Shown: piece by piece, positions 1-7,499 of the stretch
Position numbering within the stretch: the stretch's first letter is position 1
How the letters are laid out: every line of letters starts with the position of its first letter
NCBI GenBank assembly: GCA_050329415.1
Contig: JBHJOS010000096.1
Span: 1 to 33,888, forward strand
Length of the DNA: 33,888 nucleotides
Direction: 5' to 3'
Origin: JANNOG01 sp050329415
GTDB taxonomy: Bacteria > Actinomycetota > Actinomycetes > Actinomycetales > JBBAYJ01
Translations under genes and position numbers: made by a program
The notes under the pieces: model-generated
The model's database searches: none
The model's input: the letters and a program-made list of their open reading frames with translations, nothing else
Told to the model about the DNA's origin: nothing

Positions 1-1349
1 ACCTCGACGGCCTCGACCCCGACGTCCTGGGCCCACGCGAGGCCGGCGAGCACGACGGTCCCGTCGGCATCGCGGGCGACCCGGTCCCGGGGCCGGTCGA
101 TGCGGGACGACACCTTGACGGGGCCCCGCTCGGCCCAGCCCCGGACGGTCCAGTACGCCTCGGCGTCGGCGAACCGGGTGACCTCGAGATCGACGACCCA
201 CTTGGTCGCCGACACGTACCCGTAGAGCCCCGGCACCACCAGCCGGGCCGGGAACCCGTGCTCCACCGGCAAGGGCTCGCCGTTCATCCCCACCGCCAGC
301 AGGGACCCCCGGTCGTCGGTGAGGGCGTCCAGCGGGGTCCCGGCCGTGAACCCGTCCTGGCTCGTCGACAGCACCATGTCGGCGCCGTCGCGGATGCCCG
401 CCTCGGCGAGCAGCTCGGCCGTCGGCACGCCCAGCCACCGGGCATTGCCGATGAGGTCGCCGCCGACCTCGTTGGAGACACAGGTGAGCGTCGCCCACTT
501 CTCGACGAGCGGCCGGTCCAGGACGTCCGCCAGGTCCAGCTCGACCTCCCGGTCCACGAGGCCATGAATCCGCAGCCGCCAGTCCGGCGGCGCGATCATC
601 GGGACGACGACAGCCGTGTCGATCCGGTAGAAGTCGGCGTTCGGGGTCCGGAACGACGCGAGCCCGGGCACGGTGTCGAAGGTGTCCCCGTCCGGCACCC
701 GCGGCACGCGCTCCTGCGGCGGTGGCAGGACCAGGGTCTCCCGGGCCGCGGCCAGCGACCGGGACCGACCACCGAACAGGTGGGCGCCGAGGAAGGCCGC
801 CCCCGCCGCCGCCACCGTGCCACCGAGCACCACGGCCCGCCGCCGGGGCCCGGCCACCTCGCCCGTGCGGGAGTCGCCGAGTCGCACCAGCCACGGCAGG
901 ACGACGAGCGCCACCCCGCCCGCGACCAGCCCGGGCAGCCAGGCCAGCAGTTCGGCACCCGGCCGGGTCGCCGCCGTCACCGCGAGGGCGGCGCCGACGA
1001 CGAGCGAGAACACCGCCCCGCCGTGCCGGCGGCGGGTCTCCAGCAGACCGGCGACGGCGGCCAGCACGGCGGCGACCACGGCGACGAGCGTGACGAGGAA
1101 CAGCTTGTCCCGGACCCCGAAGGCTGCGATCGCCAGATCCTTCGCCCAGTTCGGCGTGAACACGATCACGGTGTCGGCCACCGCCACGACAGGGGTCGCC
1201 CGGGGGGACACCAGCACGGCCACGAGCTGCGCGACCCCCAGCGCCAGGGTGAAGGCCGCCACCCCGGCGAGGGCACCCCACGGCACGCTGCGCCGGCGAG
1301 AGGGAGCGGAGGGCTCGGAAGGAGTCGCGATCCGGACAGTGGGGCTCAC
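1..1349 (-). CDS. Membrane-anchored molybdopterin-dependent oxidoreductase (sulfite oxidase family), 3' end outside window
   Basis: The visible 449 codons start at GTG 1349 and run off the left edge. The N-terminal half (about residues 20-190) is hydrophobic, with roughly four to five membrane segments; it is followed by a sulfite-oxidase-type molybdopterin domain from about residue 235. The family's molybdenum-ligating cysteine is seen in TLTCVSNEVGG. Near the edge the frame enters what should be the C-terminal dimerisation domain. Proteins of this build are predicted membrane oxidoreductases whose catalytic domain faces outward; the substrate is not known, and sulfite is only the family prototype. 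The gene lies 63 bases downstream of rdgB on the same strand and may be read with it. No Shine-Dalgarno is visible, so the start is less sure than the identity. Confidence 0.85.
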   Translation of the reverse strand, partial: MSPTVRIATPSEPSAPSRRRSVPWGALAGVAAFTLALGVAQLVAVLVSPRATPVVAVADTVIVFTPNWAKDLAIAAFGVRDKLFLVTLVAVVAAVLAAVAGLLETRRRHGGAVFSLVVGAALAVTAATRPGAELLAWLPGLVAGGVALVVLPWLVRLGDSRTGEVAGPRRRAVVLGGTVAAAGAAFLGAHLFGGRSRSLAAARETLVLPPPQERVPRVPDGDTFDTVPGLASFRTPNADFYRIDTAVVVPMIAPPDWRLRIHGLVDREVELDLADVLDRPLVEKWATLTCVSNEVGGDLIGNARWLGVPTAELLAEAGIRDGADMVLSTSQDGFTAGTPLDALTDDRGSLLAVGMNGEPLPVEHGFPARLVVPGLYGYVSATKWVVDLEVTRFADAEAYWTVRGWAERGPVKVSSRIDRPRDRVARDADGTVVLAGLAWAQDVGVEAVE

Positions 1350-1412
1350 GGGTCGAGTGAACAACGCCGCCGGCGCTCGCGGGACGGGCGGGCCGGGTCC
1401 GTCAGCCAACCG

Positions 1413-2057
1413 TCACAGATCGCCCGGCAGGACCGCCGCCAGCCGGGGCGCCAGTGCCCGGAAGGCCCGGCCGCGATGGCTGATCGCGTCCTTCTCGGCG
1501 TGGGACAGCTCGGCGCACGTCCGGGACTCGCCGTCGGGGACGAGCACGGGGTCGTAGCCGAAGCCGCCGCCGCCCCGGGGCTCGCGGGCGAGCACGCCCT
1601 CGAGTCGGCCCTCGGCCACCTCCTCACGACCGTCCGGGGTGACCAGGGCGGCGGCGCACGCGAACCACGCCCGGCGGTGGGCGTCCGGGACGTCTGCCAG
1701 CTGGGCGAGCAGGAGTCGGAGGTTCGCGCCGTCGTCGCCGTGGGCCCCGGCCCAGCGGGCACTGAAGACTCCCGGTGCCCCGCCCAGCACCGCCACGCCC
1801 AGGCCCGAGTCGTCCGCGACCGCGACGAGACGGGTGGCGGCGGCCAGGGCACGCGCCTTGAGCAGGGCGTTGCCGGCGAAGGTCACCTCGTGCTCCACCA
1901 CGTCGCCCGGGTCCGGCAGGCCGAGGCGCGGCAGGTCGGCGACGCCGACGAGGGCGTCGGGCGGGAGATCCGGCAGCGCGCCGACGAGGATCCGCCGCAG
2001 CTCGGCGACCTTGTGGGGATTCCGGGTGGCGAGGACCGCGCGGGGGCGACCGGTCAC
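1413..2057 (-). CDS. rdgB: XTP/dITP diphosphatase (non-canonical purine NTP pyrophosphatase, RdgB/HAM1)
   Basis: A 214-residue house-cleaning enzyme that hydrolyses XTP, dITP and related deaminated purine nucleotides to the monophosphates, keeping them out of DNA and RNA. Family motifs are all present: LATRNPHKVAEL at the N-terminus (nucleotide binding), DDSGLGV, FSARWAG, GFGYDP and SHRGRA near the C-terminus. Length is normal for the family. The GTG start overlaps the rph stop codon in a GTGA junction, which suggests translational coupling. The rph-rdgB order matches Mycobacterium tuberculosis Rv1340-Rv1341. Confidence 0.95.
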   Translation of the reverse strand: MTGRPRAVLATRNPHKVAELRRILVGALPDLPPDALVGVADLPRLGLPDPGDVVEHEVTFAGNALLKARALAAATRLVAVADDSGLGVAVLGGAPGVFSARWAGAHGDDGANLRLLLAQLADVPDAHRRAWFACAAALVTPDGREEVAEGRLEGVLAREPRGGGGFGYDPVLVPDGESRTCAELSHAEKDAISHRGRAFRALAPRLAAVLPGDL

Positions 2058-2842
2058 GGCTGCCCGCCCGCGAGCGCGGCCCGCTGCCGGGCCGTGAGCT
2101 CGGTGCAGCCCGACACGGCGAGGTCGAGGAGGGCGTCCAGCTCCGCCCGGTCGAACGGCGTGCCCTCCGCCGTGCCCTGCACCTCGACGAAGCGGCCGTC
2201 GCCGGTGCACACGACGTTCATGTCGGTCCCGGCCGCGACGTCCTCGGTGTAGTCGAGATCGAGCACAGGGCGCCCGTCGACGACCCCGACGCTGACGGCG
2301 GCCACGGACCCCAGGAGCGGGTCGACGGCCGCCTTCACCAGGCCGCGGTTCCGCGCCCACGAGACCGCGTCGGCCAGGGCGACGTAGGCGCCCGTGACCG
2401 CGGCCGTCCGGGTGCCGCCGTCGGCCTGCAGGACGTCGCAGTCGAGGACGATCGTGTTCTCGCCCAGTCGTCGGGTGTCGACGACCCCGCGCAGCGCCCG
2501 GCCGACCAGGCGCGAGATCTCGTGGGTCCGTCCCCCGACGCGGCCCTTGACGCTCTCGCGGTCGGAGCGGGTGTGGGTGGAGCGGGGCAGCATGGCGTAC
2601 TCGGCCGTGACCCAGCCCTGCCCGCTGCCGGCCCGCCAGCGGGGCACCCCCGCCGTGACGGACGCCGCGCACAGCACCCGGGTGCGGCCGAACTCGACGA
2701 GCACCGACCCTTCGGCGTGGTCGAGCCAGCCCCGGGTGATGCGCACCTCGCGCAGCTGGTCGGGCCGACGGCCGTCATGGCGCGGCGCGGAGCCGGTGGT
2801 CCGGGTGGGGGCGGGGGCGGTGTCCGTCACCCCTCCACCCAA
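2054..2842 (-). CDS. rph: Ribonuclease PH
   Basis: Phosphate-dependent 3'-5' exoribonuclease that trims tRNA 3' ends. The 262-residue protein shows the family entry motif RHDGRRPDQLR, the conserved block MLPRSTHTRSDRE, and VLDCDVLQADGGTRTAAVTG for the phosphate site, then DLDYTEDVAAGTDMNVV. Two starts are possible: TTG at 2842, with GGGGGAGG (2855-2848) five bases upstream, and GTG at 2830, whose nearest purine-rich run is too close. TTG is preferred. The gene sits 49 bases after the MBL/esterase fusion gene and overlaps rdgB by four bases. Confidence 0.95.
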   Translation of the reverse strand: MGGGVTDTAPAPTRTTGSAPRHDGRRPDQLREVRITRGWLDHAEGSVLVEFGRTRVLCAASVTAGVPRWRAGSGQGWVTAEYAMLPRSTHTRSDRESVKGRVGGRTHEISRLVGRALRGVVDTRRLGENTIVLDCDVLQADGGTRTAAVTGAYVALADAVSWARNRGLVKAAVDPLLGSVAAVSVGVVDGRPVLDLDYTEDVAAGTDMNVVCTGDGRFVEVQGTAEGTPFDRAELDALLDLAVSGCTELTARQRAALAGGQP

Positions 2843-2891
2843 TCACGCCTCCCCCGCGCGCCCCGGCCCCAGGACCCCGTCGCCCGGTGGC

Positions 2892-4688
2892 TCAGAGGCC
2901 GGCGTCGCCCCGACCGTGGCGGCCGATCGGTCCCGCCAGGCGAAACGCCCGGCGCAGGGCCGCGTCGCGGTCCGCCCGCCAGCGACGGGACAGCTCCGCC
3001 CGCGGCAACCACCCGGTGCTGCCGTGCACCGCACCGGGGTACACGTGGAGCTCGACCGGGACCCCGGCGGCCGTCAGCGACGCCGTGTGGTCCAGGCACT
3101 CGTCGAGGAAGAGGTCGAGGTCCCCCACCGCGAGGTACGCCGGCGGCAGACCCGCGAGGTCGGCGGCCGACGCCCGCCCGGGAGCCGCGGTGACGGGAAC
3201 TCCCGGGCCGCCGGCGGCGTCCCCGAGGTAGGCCTGCCAGGCGCGGGCGTTGGCCTCGGGATGCCACAGCCGCCGGTCGACCGGGACGCTGCGGGCCCGG
3301 TCGCGGTCGTCGAGCATCGGGGCCATGAGCAGCTGGAGAGCGAGCGGCGCCGCTCCCCGGTCCCGGGCCAGGATCGCCAGCCCCGCAGCCAGGCCGCCTC
3401 CCGCCGAGAAGCCCCCGACCGCCACCCGGGAACCATCGACCCCCAGCCGGGGCGCCTCGGCCGTCAGCCAGGCCAGCGCGGTGTACGCGTCCTCCAACGG
3501 CGCCGGGCAGGGGTGCTCGGGCGCCAGCCGGTACCCGACCGACACGACGACACAGCCGGTGCCCGCCACCAGGTCGTCGCACAATGCGTCGTCCTCGTCC
3601 AGCCCGCCCATGACGAACCCGCCGCCGTGCAGCCACAGCAGCGCGGGCGCCGCCGCCGGTCCCGGCGCCGGCCGGTACAGCCGGACCGGGACCCCGTTCG
3701 CGTCGGAGTCCGAGCGTCGCACCCGCGGGTCGGGCGGCACCGGGGTCGCGGCGACGGTGGCCGCTCGCTCGGCCCGCGAGCGCGCCACGTCCGAGACGTC
3801 CACCGGCGGCCTGGCCTCGACGACGCTCCGGTGATCCGGGTCCAGCCGGTCGACGAGCGCGACCGGCGCCGGCCGCCGACCCTTGACCTCCCACGACGCC
3901 CCGGGCCGGCCGAGGTCCAACGGCCCCGCGAAGACCTCGGCCGCCTCCGCGAGCGCAGTGGCCGGGGCGTTCCAGGGCGGGACGTGGGTGAGGACGAGGT
4001 GCCCGGCGCCGCCCCGCCGCGCCGCCTCGCCGGCGTCCCGCCCGCTGCAGTGCAACCCGGGAGTGCTGGACTGCGCGATGGTGAACCCGGCCTCGCACAA
4101 CAGCAGGTCGGCCCCGGCGGCCAGCTCGTCGAGGCCCGGTCCCGGCCCGGTGTCCCCGCTGTACGCGAGGACGAGGGGCCGCCCGCCGCCCGGAACCGGG
4201 GCTGTCACCCGGAACCCGTAGGCCTCGACGGGGTGGTGGACGGGAACCGGCGTCACTGTCACCGGACCCACCGTCACCGGGACCCTGGCCCGGAACTCGT
4301 GGAAGTCCAGGAGGTCGGTGAAGGGACCGTCCGTCCCCGGGTCGCGCACGGCTCCGGGGTCGTAGGAGCGGGCGAGCCGCTCGCAGACCCCGGCCGGACC
4401 CCACACCGGGATTCGCGGGCCCGGGCCGCGCGGGTCGTAGCGCAGCAGCACGTACAGCGGGCAGACGTCCAGGCAGTGGTCCGGGTGCAAGTGGCTGAGC
4501 AGGACGGCGTCGAGGTCCCGCGGGTCGACGTGGCGTTGCAGCGCCCCCAGTGAGCCGTTGCCGAGGTCGAGGACCAGGCGCCAGACCCGGCCCGCCTGCC
4601 GGGGGTCGGGGACCTCGACGAGGTGGCACGAGGCGGGCGAGCCGGGCCCCGGCAGCGACCCCGAGACGCCGACCGTCGTGAGCCTCAC
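2892..4688 (-). CDS. Two-domain fusion: MBL-fold phosphodiesterase (Rv1339-like) + HSL-family alpha/beta hydrolase
   Basis: A single 598-codon frame holds two enzymes. Residues 1 to about 268 form a metallo-beta-lactamase fold with the metal motif SHLHPDH (66-71), D179 in YSGDTG and H235 in LTHVPPW; sequence and position match M. tuberculosis Rv1339, reported as a class of cAMP phosphodiesterase. Residues about 330-598 form a hormone-sensitive-lipase-type hydrolase: HGGGF oxyanion motif (354-358), nucleophile S428 in GFSAGG, an acid in GDLDLF (523/525) and H555 in GAVHGS. The linker (270-325) has no internal stop and no convincing internal start. In relatives the MBL protein ends near residue 260-270 and stands alone. 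The GTG start overlaps the murI stop (GTGA). Both active sites look intact; the esterase substrate is unknown. Confidence 0.88.
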   Translation of the reverse strand: MRLTTVGVSGSLPGPGSPASCHLVEVPDPRQAGRVWRLVLDLGNGSLGALQRHVDPRDLDAVLLSHLHPDHCLDVCPLYVLLRYDPRGPGPRIPVWGPAGVCERLARSYDPGAVRDPGTDGPFTDLLDFHEFRARVPVTVGPVTVTPVPVHHPVEAYGFRVTAPVPGGGRPLVLAYSGDTGPGPGLDELAAGADLLLCEAGFTIAQSSTPGLHCSGRDAGEAARRGGAGHLVLTHVPPWNAPATALAEAAEVFAGPLDLGRPGASWEVKGRRPAPVALVDRLDPDHRSVVEARPPVDVSDVARSRAERAATVAATPVPPDPRVRRSDSDANGVPVRLYRPAPGPAAAPALLWLHGGGFVMGGLDEDDALCDDLVAGTGCVVVSVGYRLAPEHPCPAPLEDAYTALAWLTAEAPRLGVDGSRVAVGGFSAGGGLAAGLAILARDRGAAPLALQLLMAPMLDDRDRARSVPVDRRLWHPEANARAWQAYLGDAAGGPGVPVTAAPGRASAADLAGLPPAYLAVGDLDLFLDECLDHTASLTAAGVPVELHVYPGAVHGSTGWLPRAELSRRWRADRDAALRRAFRLAGPIGRHGRGDAGL

Positions 4689-5530
4689 GCCGGCACCCGG
4701 CGGGCCCGGCCGTGACCGGCGGGCAGGCCCTCGACGCGGCTCACCTCGGGGCCGAGGAAGCGGCGGGCGAGGGCGGCGAACTCGGCCGGGTCCCCGGTGG
4801 CTGCGAACTCGTGCCGCGGGGGCGGGGCGCCGTCGGGGCGCTGCAACCGGTGCCCGGCCAGCACCCGGAAGACGTCCTTCGCCGTCTCCTCGGCGCTCGA
4901 CACGAGAGTCACCCCGTCACCCATGACATAGGAGAGAACACCGGTGAGCAGCGGGTAGTGGGTGCACCCGAGCACCAGGGTGTCGACCCGAGCCTCCCGG
5001 AGGGGTGCCAGGTACTCCTCGGCCACGGCCAGCAGCGCCTCGCCCCCCGTGATCCCGGCCTCGACGAACTCCACGAGCCGGGGGCAGGCCCGGGAGTGCA
5101 GGGACAGCTGCGGGGCCGCGGCGAAGGCGTCCTCGTAGGCCCGGGAGCCGATGGTCGCGGCGGTGCCGATGACGCCGACCCGCCCGGAGCGGGTGGCGGC
5201 GACGGCCCGGCGCACCGCGGGCAGGATGACCTCGACGACCGGGACGTCGTAGCGCTCGCGGGCGTCCCGCAGCATCGCGGCGCTCGCCGAGTTGCACGCG
5301 ATGACGAGCAGCTTGACCCCGGAGTCGACCAGCGTGTCGAGGCACTCCAGCGCGAAGCGGCGGACCTCGGCGATCGGCCGTGGCCCGTACGGTGTGCGTG
5401 CGGTGTCGCCGAGGTAGCGGATCTCCTCGTGGGGGAGCTGGTCGAGCACCGCCCGCGCGACGGTCAGACCGCCGACCCCGGAGTCGACGATCCCGATCGG
5501 GGCCAGGAGGTCACCTGGGGTGCCGAGCAT
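4685..5530 (-). CDS. murI: Glutamate racemase
   Basis: Converts L-glutamate to D-glutamate for peptidoglycan in the cytoplasm, independent of cofactor. The 281-residue protein has the N-terminal signature IGIVDSGVGG, the phosphate-binding-like loop GDTARTPYG, and the two catalytic cysteines C79 (IACNSAS) and C189 (LGCTHYPLL). ATG at 5530 is the best start; there is no Shine-Dalgarno, but TACCCT lies eight bases upstream (5544-5539), so a local leaderless promoter is possible. It follows cysM by 26 bases and overlaps the next gene by four. The rhomboid protease gene that separates cysM and murI in Mycobacterium is absent. Confidence 0.95.
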   Translation of the reverse strand: MLGTPGDLLAPIGIVDSGVGGLTVARAVLDQLPHEEIRYLGDTARTPYGPRPIAEVRRFALECLDTLVDSGVKLLVIACNSASAAMLRDARERYDVPVVEVILPAVRRAVAATRSGRVGVIGTAATIGSRAYEDAFAAAPQLSLHSRACPRLVEFVEAGITGGEALLAVAEEYLAPLREARVDTLVLGCTHYPLLTGVLSYVMGDGVTLVSSAEETAKDVFRVLAGHRLQRPDGAPPPRHEFAATGDPAEFAALARRFLGPEVSRVEGLPAGHGRARRVPA

Positions 5531-5556
5531 GAAGACGGAGGGTACGCGGCAACCCG

Positions 5557-6528
5557 TCAGGCCCAGAGTCGGCCGTCCAGGTGGTCGGCGGCGGTGTCGA
5601 GGTCGCCGTCGTAGGCGCCGGTCGACAGGTAGCGCCACCCGCCGTCGCACACGATCAGCGCGATGTCGGCACGTCGCGCGGCTCTCGCCTCGACGCGGGC
5701 GACGCCGAGGGCGGCGTGGACGATCGCGCCGGTGGACAGCCCCGCCCAGATGCCCTCGGTGTTGAGCAGTTGGCGGGTGCGGCGCACGGCGTCGCGGGGC
5801 CCGACGCTGAACCGGCCGTCGAGCACCGACTCGTCGTAGATCTCGGGAACGAATCCCTCGTCCAGGCTGCGCAGGCCGTAGACCTGCTCCCCGTAGCGCG
5901 GCTCGGCCGCGACCACCCGGACCCCCGGCACCTCCTGCTTGAGGAAGCGCCCGGCGCCCATGAGCGTGCCCGTGGTGCCGAGCCCCGCGACGAAGTGCGT
6001 GATCTCGGGCAGGTCGTCGAGGAGTTCGGGCCCGGTGGTGTCGTAGTGGGCGCGGGCGTTGGCCTCGTTGGAGTACTGGTCGAGACTCACCCAGTCCGGC
6101 CGCTCGGCGGCGAGCGCACGGGCCGTGCGCACCGCCTCGTTGCTGCCGCCGGCCGCCGGGGAGAACCGGACCTCGGCGCCGTAGAGGCGCAGCACGGCCA
6201 CCCGCTCCTCGGAGACGTTCTCGGGCATGACGCAGATCAGCCGGTAGCCCCGCCGCCTCGCCACCAGGGCCAGCGCGATCCCGGTGTTGCCGCTGGTCGG
6301 CTCCACGAGGGTGGCGCCTGGCGCGAGGCGGCCCGCAGCCTCGGCGGCCCGGACCATGGCGAGCGCGGCCCGGTCCTTGACGGACCCGGTGGGGTTGCGG
6401 TCCTCCAGCTTCGCCCACAACCGCACGTCGGCCGCCTCGCCGAGAACGTCCCGCTCGGCGGCGACCAGGGACGCCAGCCGCACCAGGGGGGTGCCCCCGA
6501 CGGTGTCGAGCACCGACTCCGCGCGCAC
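5557..6528 (-). CDS. cysM: CysO-thiocarboxylate-dependent cysteine synthase
   Basis: A fold-type II PLP enzyme, 323 residues, that condenses O-phosphoserine with the thiocarboxylated carrier CysO; known for M. tuberculosis CysM. PLP lysine is K51 in NPTGSVKDRAA, the same number as in the mycobacterial enzyme; the phosphate loop is GLGTTGT and the substrate loop PTSGNTG. The C-terminus WRYLSTGAYDGDLD...LWA closely resembles the mycobacterial active-site-closing tail, which separates it from ordinary OASS enzymes. GTG start lies four bases after the cysO stop. The mec-cysO-cysM order confirms the pathway. Confidence 0.95.
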   Translation of the reverse strand: MRAESVLDTVGGTPLVRLASLVAAERDVLGEAADVRLWAKLEDRNPTGSVKDRAALAMVRAAEAAGRLAPGATLVEPTSGNTGIALALVARRRGYRLICVMPENVSEERVAVLRLYGAEVRFSPAAGGSNEAVRTARALAAERPDWVSLDQYSNEANARAHYDTTGPELLDDLPEITHFVAGLGTTGTLMGAGRFLKQEVPGVRVVAAEPRYGEQVYGLRSLDEGFVPEIYDESVLDGRFSVGPRDAVRRTRQLLNTEGIWAGLSTGAIVHAALGVARVEARAARRADIALIVCDGGWRYLSTGAYDGDLDTAADHLDGRLWA

Positions 6529-6532
6529 CGCG

Positions 6533-6808
6533 TCAGGCCCCGCCGGCGACCGCCGGGAGGATGGTCACCTCGTCGCCATCGGTCACCGGGGTGTCGAGCC
6601 CGCCGGTGAAGCGGACGTCGGAGTCGTTGACGTAGACGTTGACGAAGCGGCGCAGCCGACCGTCCTCGACGACCCGGTCGGCCAGGCCGCCGTGGCGGGA
6701 GTCCAGGTCTTCCAGGACGTCGGCCACGGTGCCGCCGACGCCGGTGACTGACTTCTCCCCGCCGGTGTGGGTGCGCATGATCGTCGGGATCCGGACGGTC
6801 ACGGGCAT
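6533..6808 (-). CDS. cysO: Sulfur-carrier protein CysO (ThiS/MoaD-like) with one residue after the diglycine
   Basis: A 91-residue ubiquitin-fold sulfur carrier. The C-terminal glycine is activated and thiocarboxylated, then attacked by the aminoacrylate held by CysM; Mec releases cysteine from the CysO-Cys adduct. Similarity to M. tuberculosis CysO runs through THTGGEKSV, RFVNVYVND and VTILPAVAGG. Unlike that protein, which ends in GG, this one ends GGA: codons GGC GGG GCC TGA. The ATG has a good Shine-Dalgarno (GGAGG, four bases upstream). The extra alanine would have to be removed before activation; see findings. Confidence 0.93.
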   Translation of the reverse strand: MPVTVRIPTIMRTHTGGEKSVTGVGGTVADVLEDLDSRHGGLADRVVEDGRLRRFVNVYVNDSDVRFTGGLDTPVTDGDEVTILPAVAGGA

Positions 6809-6866
6809 GGGTCCTCCAGGGTCGGGCCGAACCGGTCACCCGGTCGAACGGGGGGGCGGTGGACGG

Positions 6867-7316
6867 CTATTCCGGGCCCGCGTGCCCGCTGCCGTCGTGC
6901 CAGGCCGGGTCGGCGGTGATCCGGACCTCCTCCTCGGTGACGACGCCGTCGACGATCCGGAACGAGCGGAATTCGTGGTCGTCCGGGGTCCGGGTGGAGA
7001 CCAGGACGTAGTGCGCGCCCGGTTCGCCGGCCAGCGCCACGTCGGTCCGCGAGGGGTAGGCCTCGGTGGCCGTGTGGGAGTGGTAGACGACGACCGGTTC
7101 TTCGTCGCGATCGTCGAGCTCCCGGTACAGCGCGAGCAGGTCGGCGGCGTCGAACTCGTAGAACGTCGGGGACCGGGCCGCATTGGCCATGGGCACGAAG
7201 CGCGCCGGCCGGTCGCTGCCCACCGGACCGGCGAGCACACCACAGGCCTCGTCCGGGTGGTCGCGCCGGGCGTGCTCCCAGATCAGCCGGACCAGCGACG
7301 CCGGGATGACGAGCAC
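6867..7316 (-). CDS. mec: JAMM/MPN+ metalloprotease releasing cysteine from CysO
   Basis: A 149-residue zinc peptidase that cleaves cysteine from the CysO-cysteine adduct, the last step of this cysteine route. The JAMM motif is complete: E23 in HPDEACG, then H79-S-H81, S89 and D92 in HSHTATEAYPSRTD. Start is GTG 7316; no Shine-Dalgarno is present, but TAGGCT ends six bases before it, so the mRNA is probably leaderless. First gene of the long minus-strand block; cysO follows after 58 bases. In relatives it lies just after clpS-DUF2017; here rhodopsin and pyrF separate them. Confidence 0.93.
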   Translation of the reverse strand: MLVIPASLVRLIWEHARRDHPDEACGVLAGPVGSDRPARFVPMANAARSPTFYEFDAADLLALYRELDDRDEEPVVVYHSHTATEAYPSRTDVALAGEPGAHYVLVSTRTPDDHEFRSFRIVDGVVTEEEVRITADPAWHDGSGHAGPE

Positions 7317-7322
7317 GCCAGC

Positions 7323-7328
7323 AGCCTA
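7323..7328 (-). promoter_or_regulatory. -10 element of mec operon (leaderless)
   Basis: On the minus strand TAGGCT (TAnnnT) is followed by six bases and the mec GTG. The spacing puts transcription start at or next to the start codon. No clear -35 was found. Confidence 0.45.
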
Positions 7329-7417
7329 GACAGCGGCGTGACGGACGCCGATGCGACGGGCGACAGCCCTGAGACCACGATCGCCGCACAAGAAACGCTC
7401 CATAGGTTGTTCAAGTC

Positions 7418-7446
7418 TTGACATCAGGCATGCCGTGACCCACAGT
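7418..7446 (+). promoter_or_regulatory. Sigma70-type promoter of the rhodopsin gene
   Basis: A perfect -35 hexamer TTGACA (7418-7423) is followed by exactly 17 bases and CACAGT (7441-7446), a weak -10 that keeps A2 and T6. This predicts a leader of about 45 bases ending in AGGAGG before GTG 7500. It is the only perfect -35 noted in this window at a fitting distance from a gene. Confidence 0.55.
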
Positions 7447-7499
7447 TGTCGATCGACCACCGGACCGGTGGCCAGGTCACATCGATGTGAGGAGGCACC

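Noticed and set aside
258..4553. Long plus-strand open frames (664 and 719 codons)
   Set aside because: Antisense to the molybdopterin oxidoreductase, rdgB, rph and the MBL/esterase genes; no domain or start signal.
5531..6418. N-terminal extension of murI
   Set aside because: The upstream open frame runs through the cysM gene in another frame and reads as Arg/Gly-rich shadow sequence; MurI homology starts at 5530.
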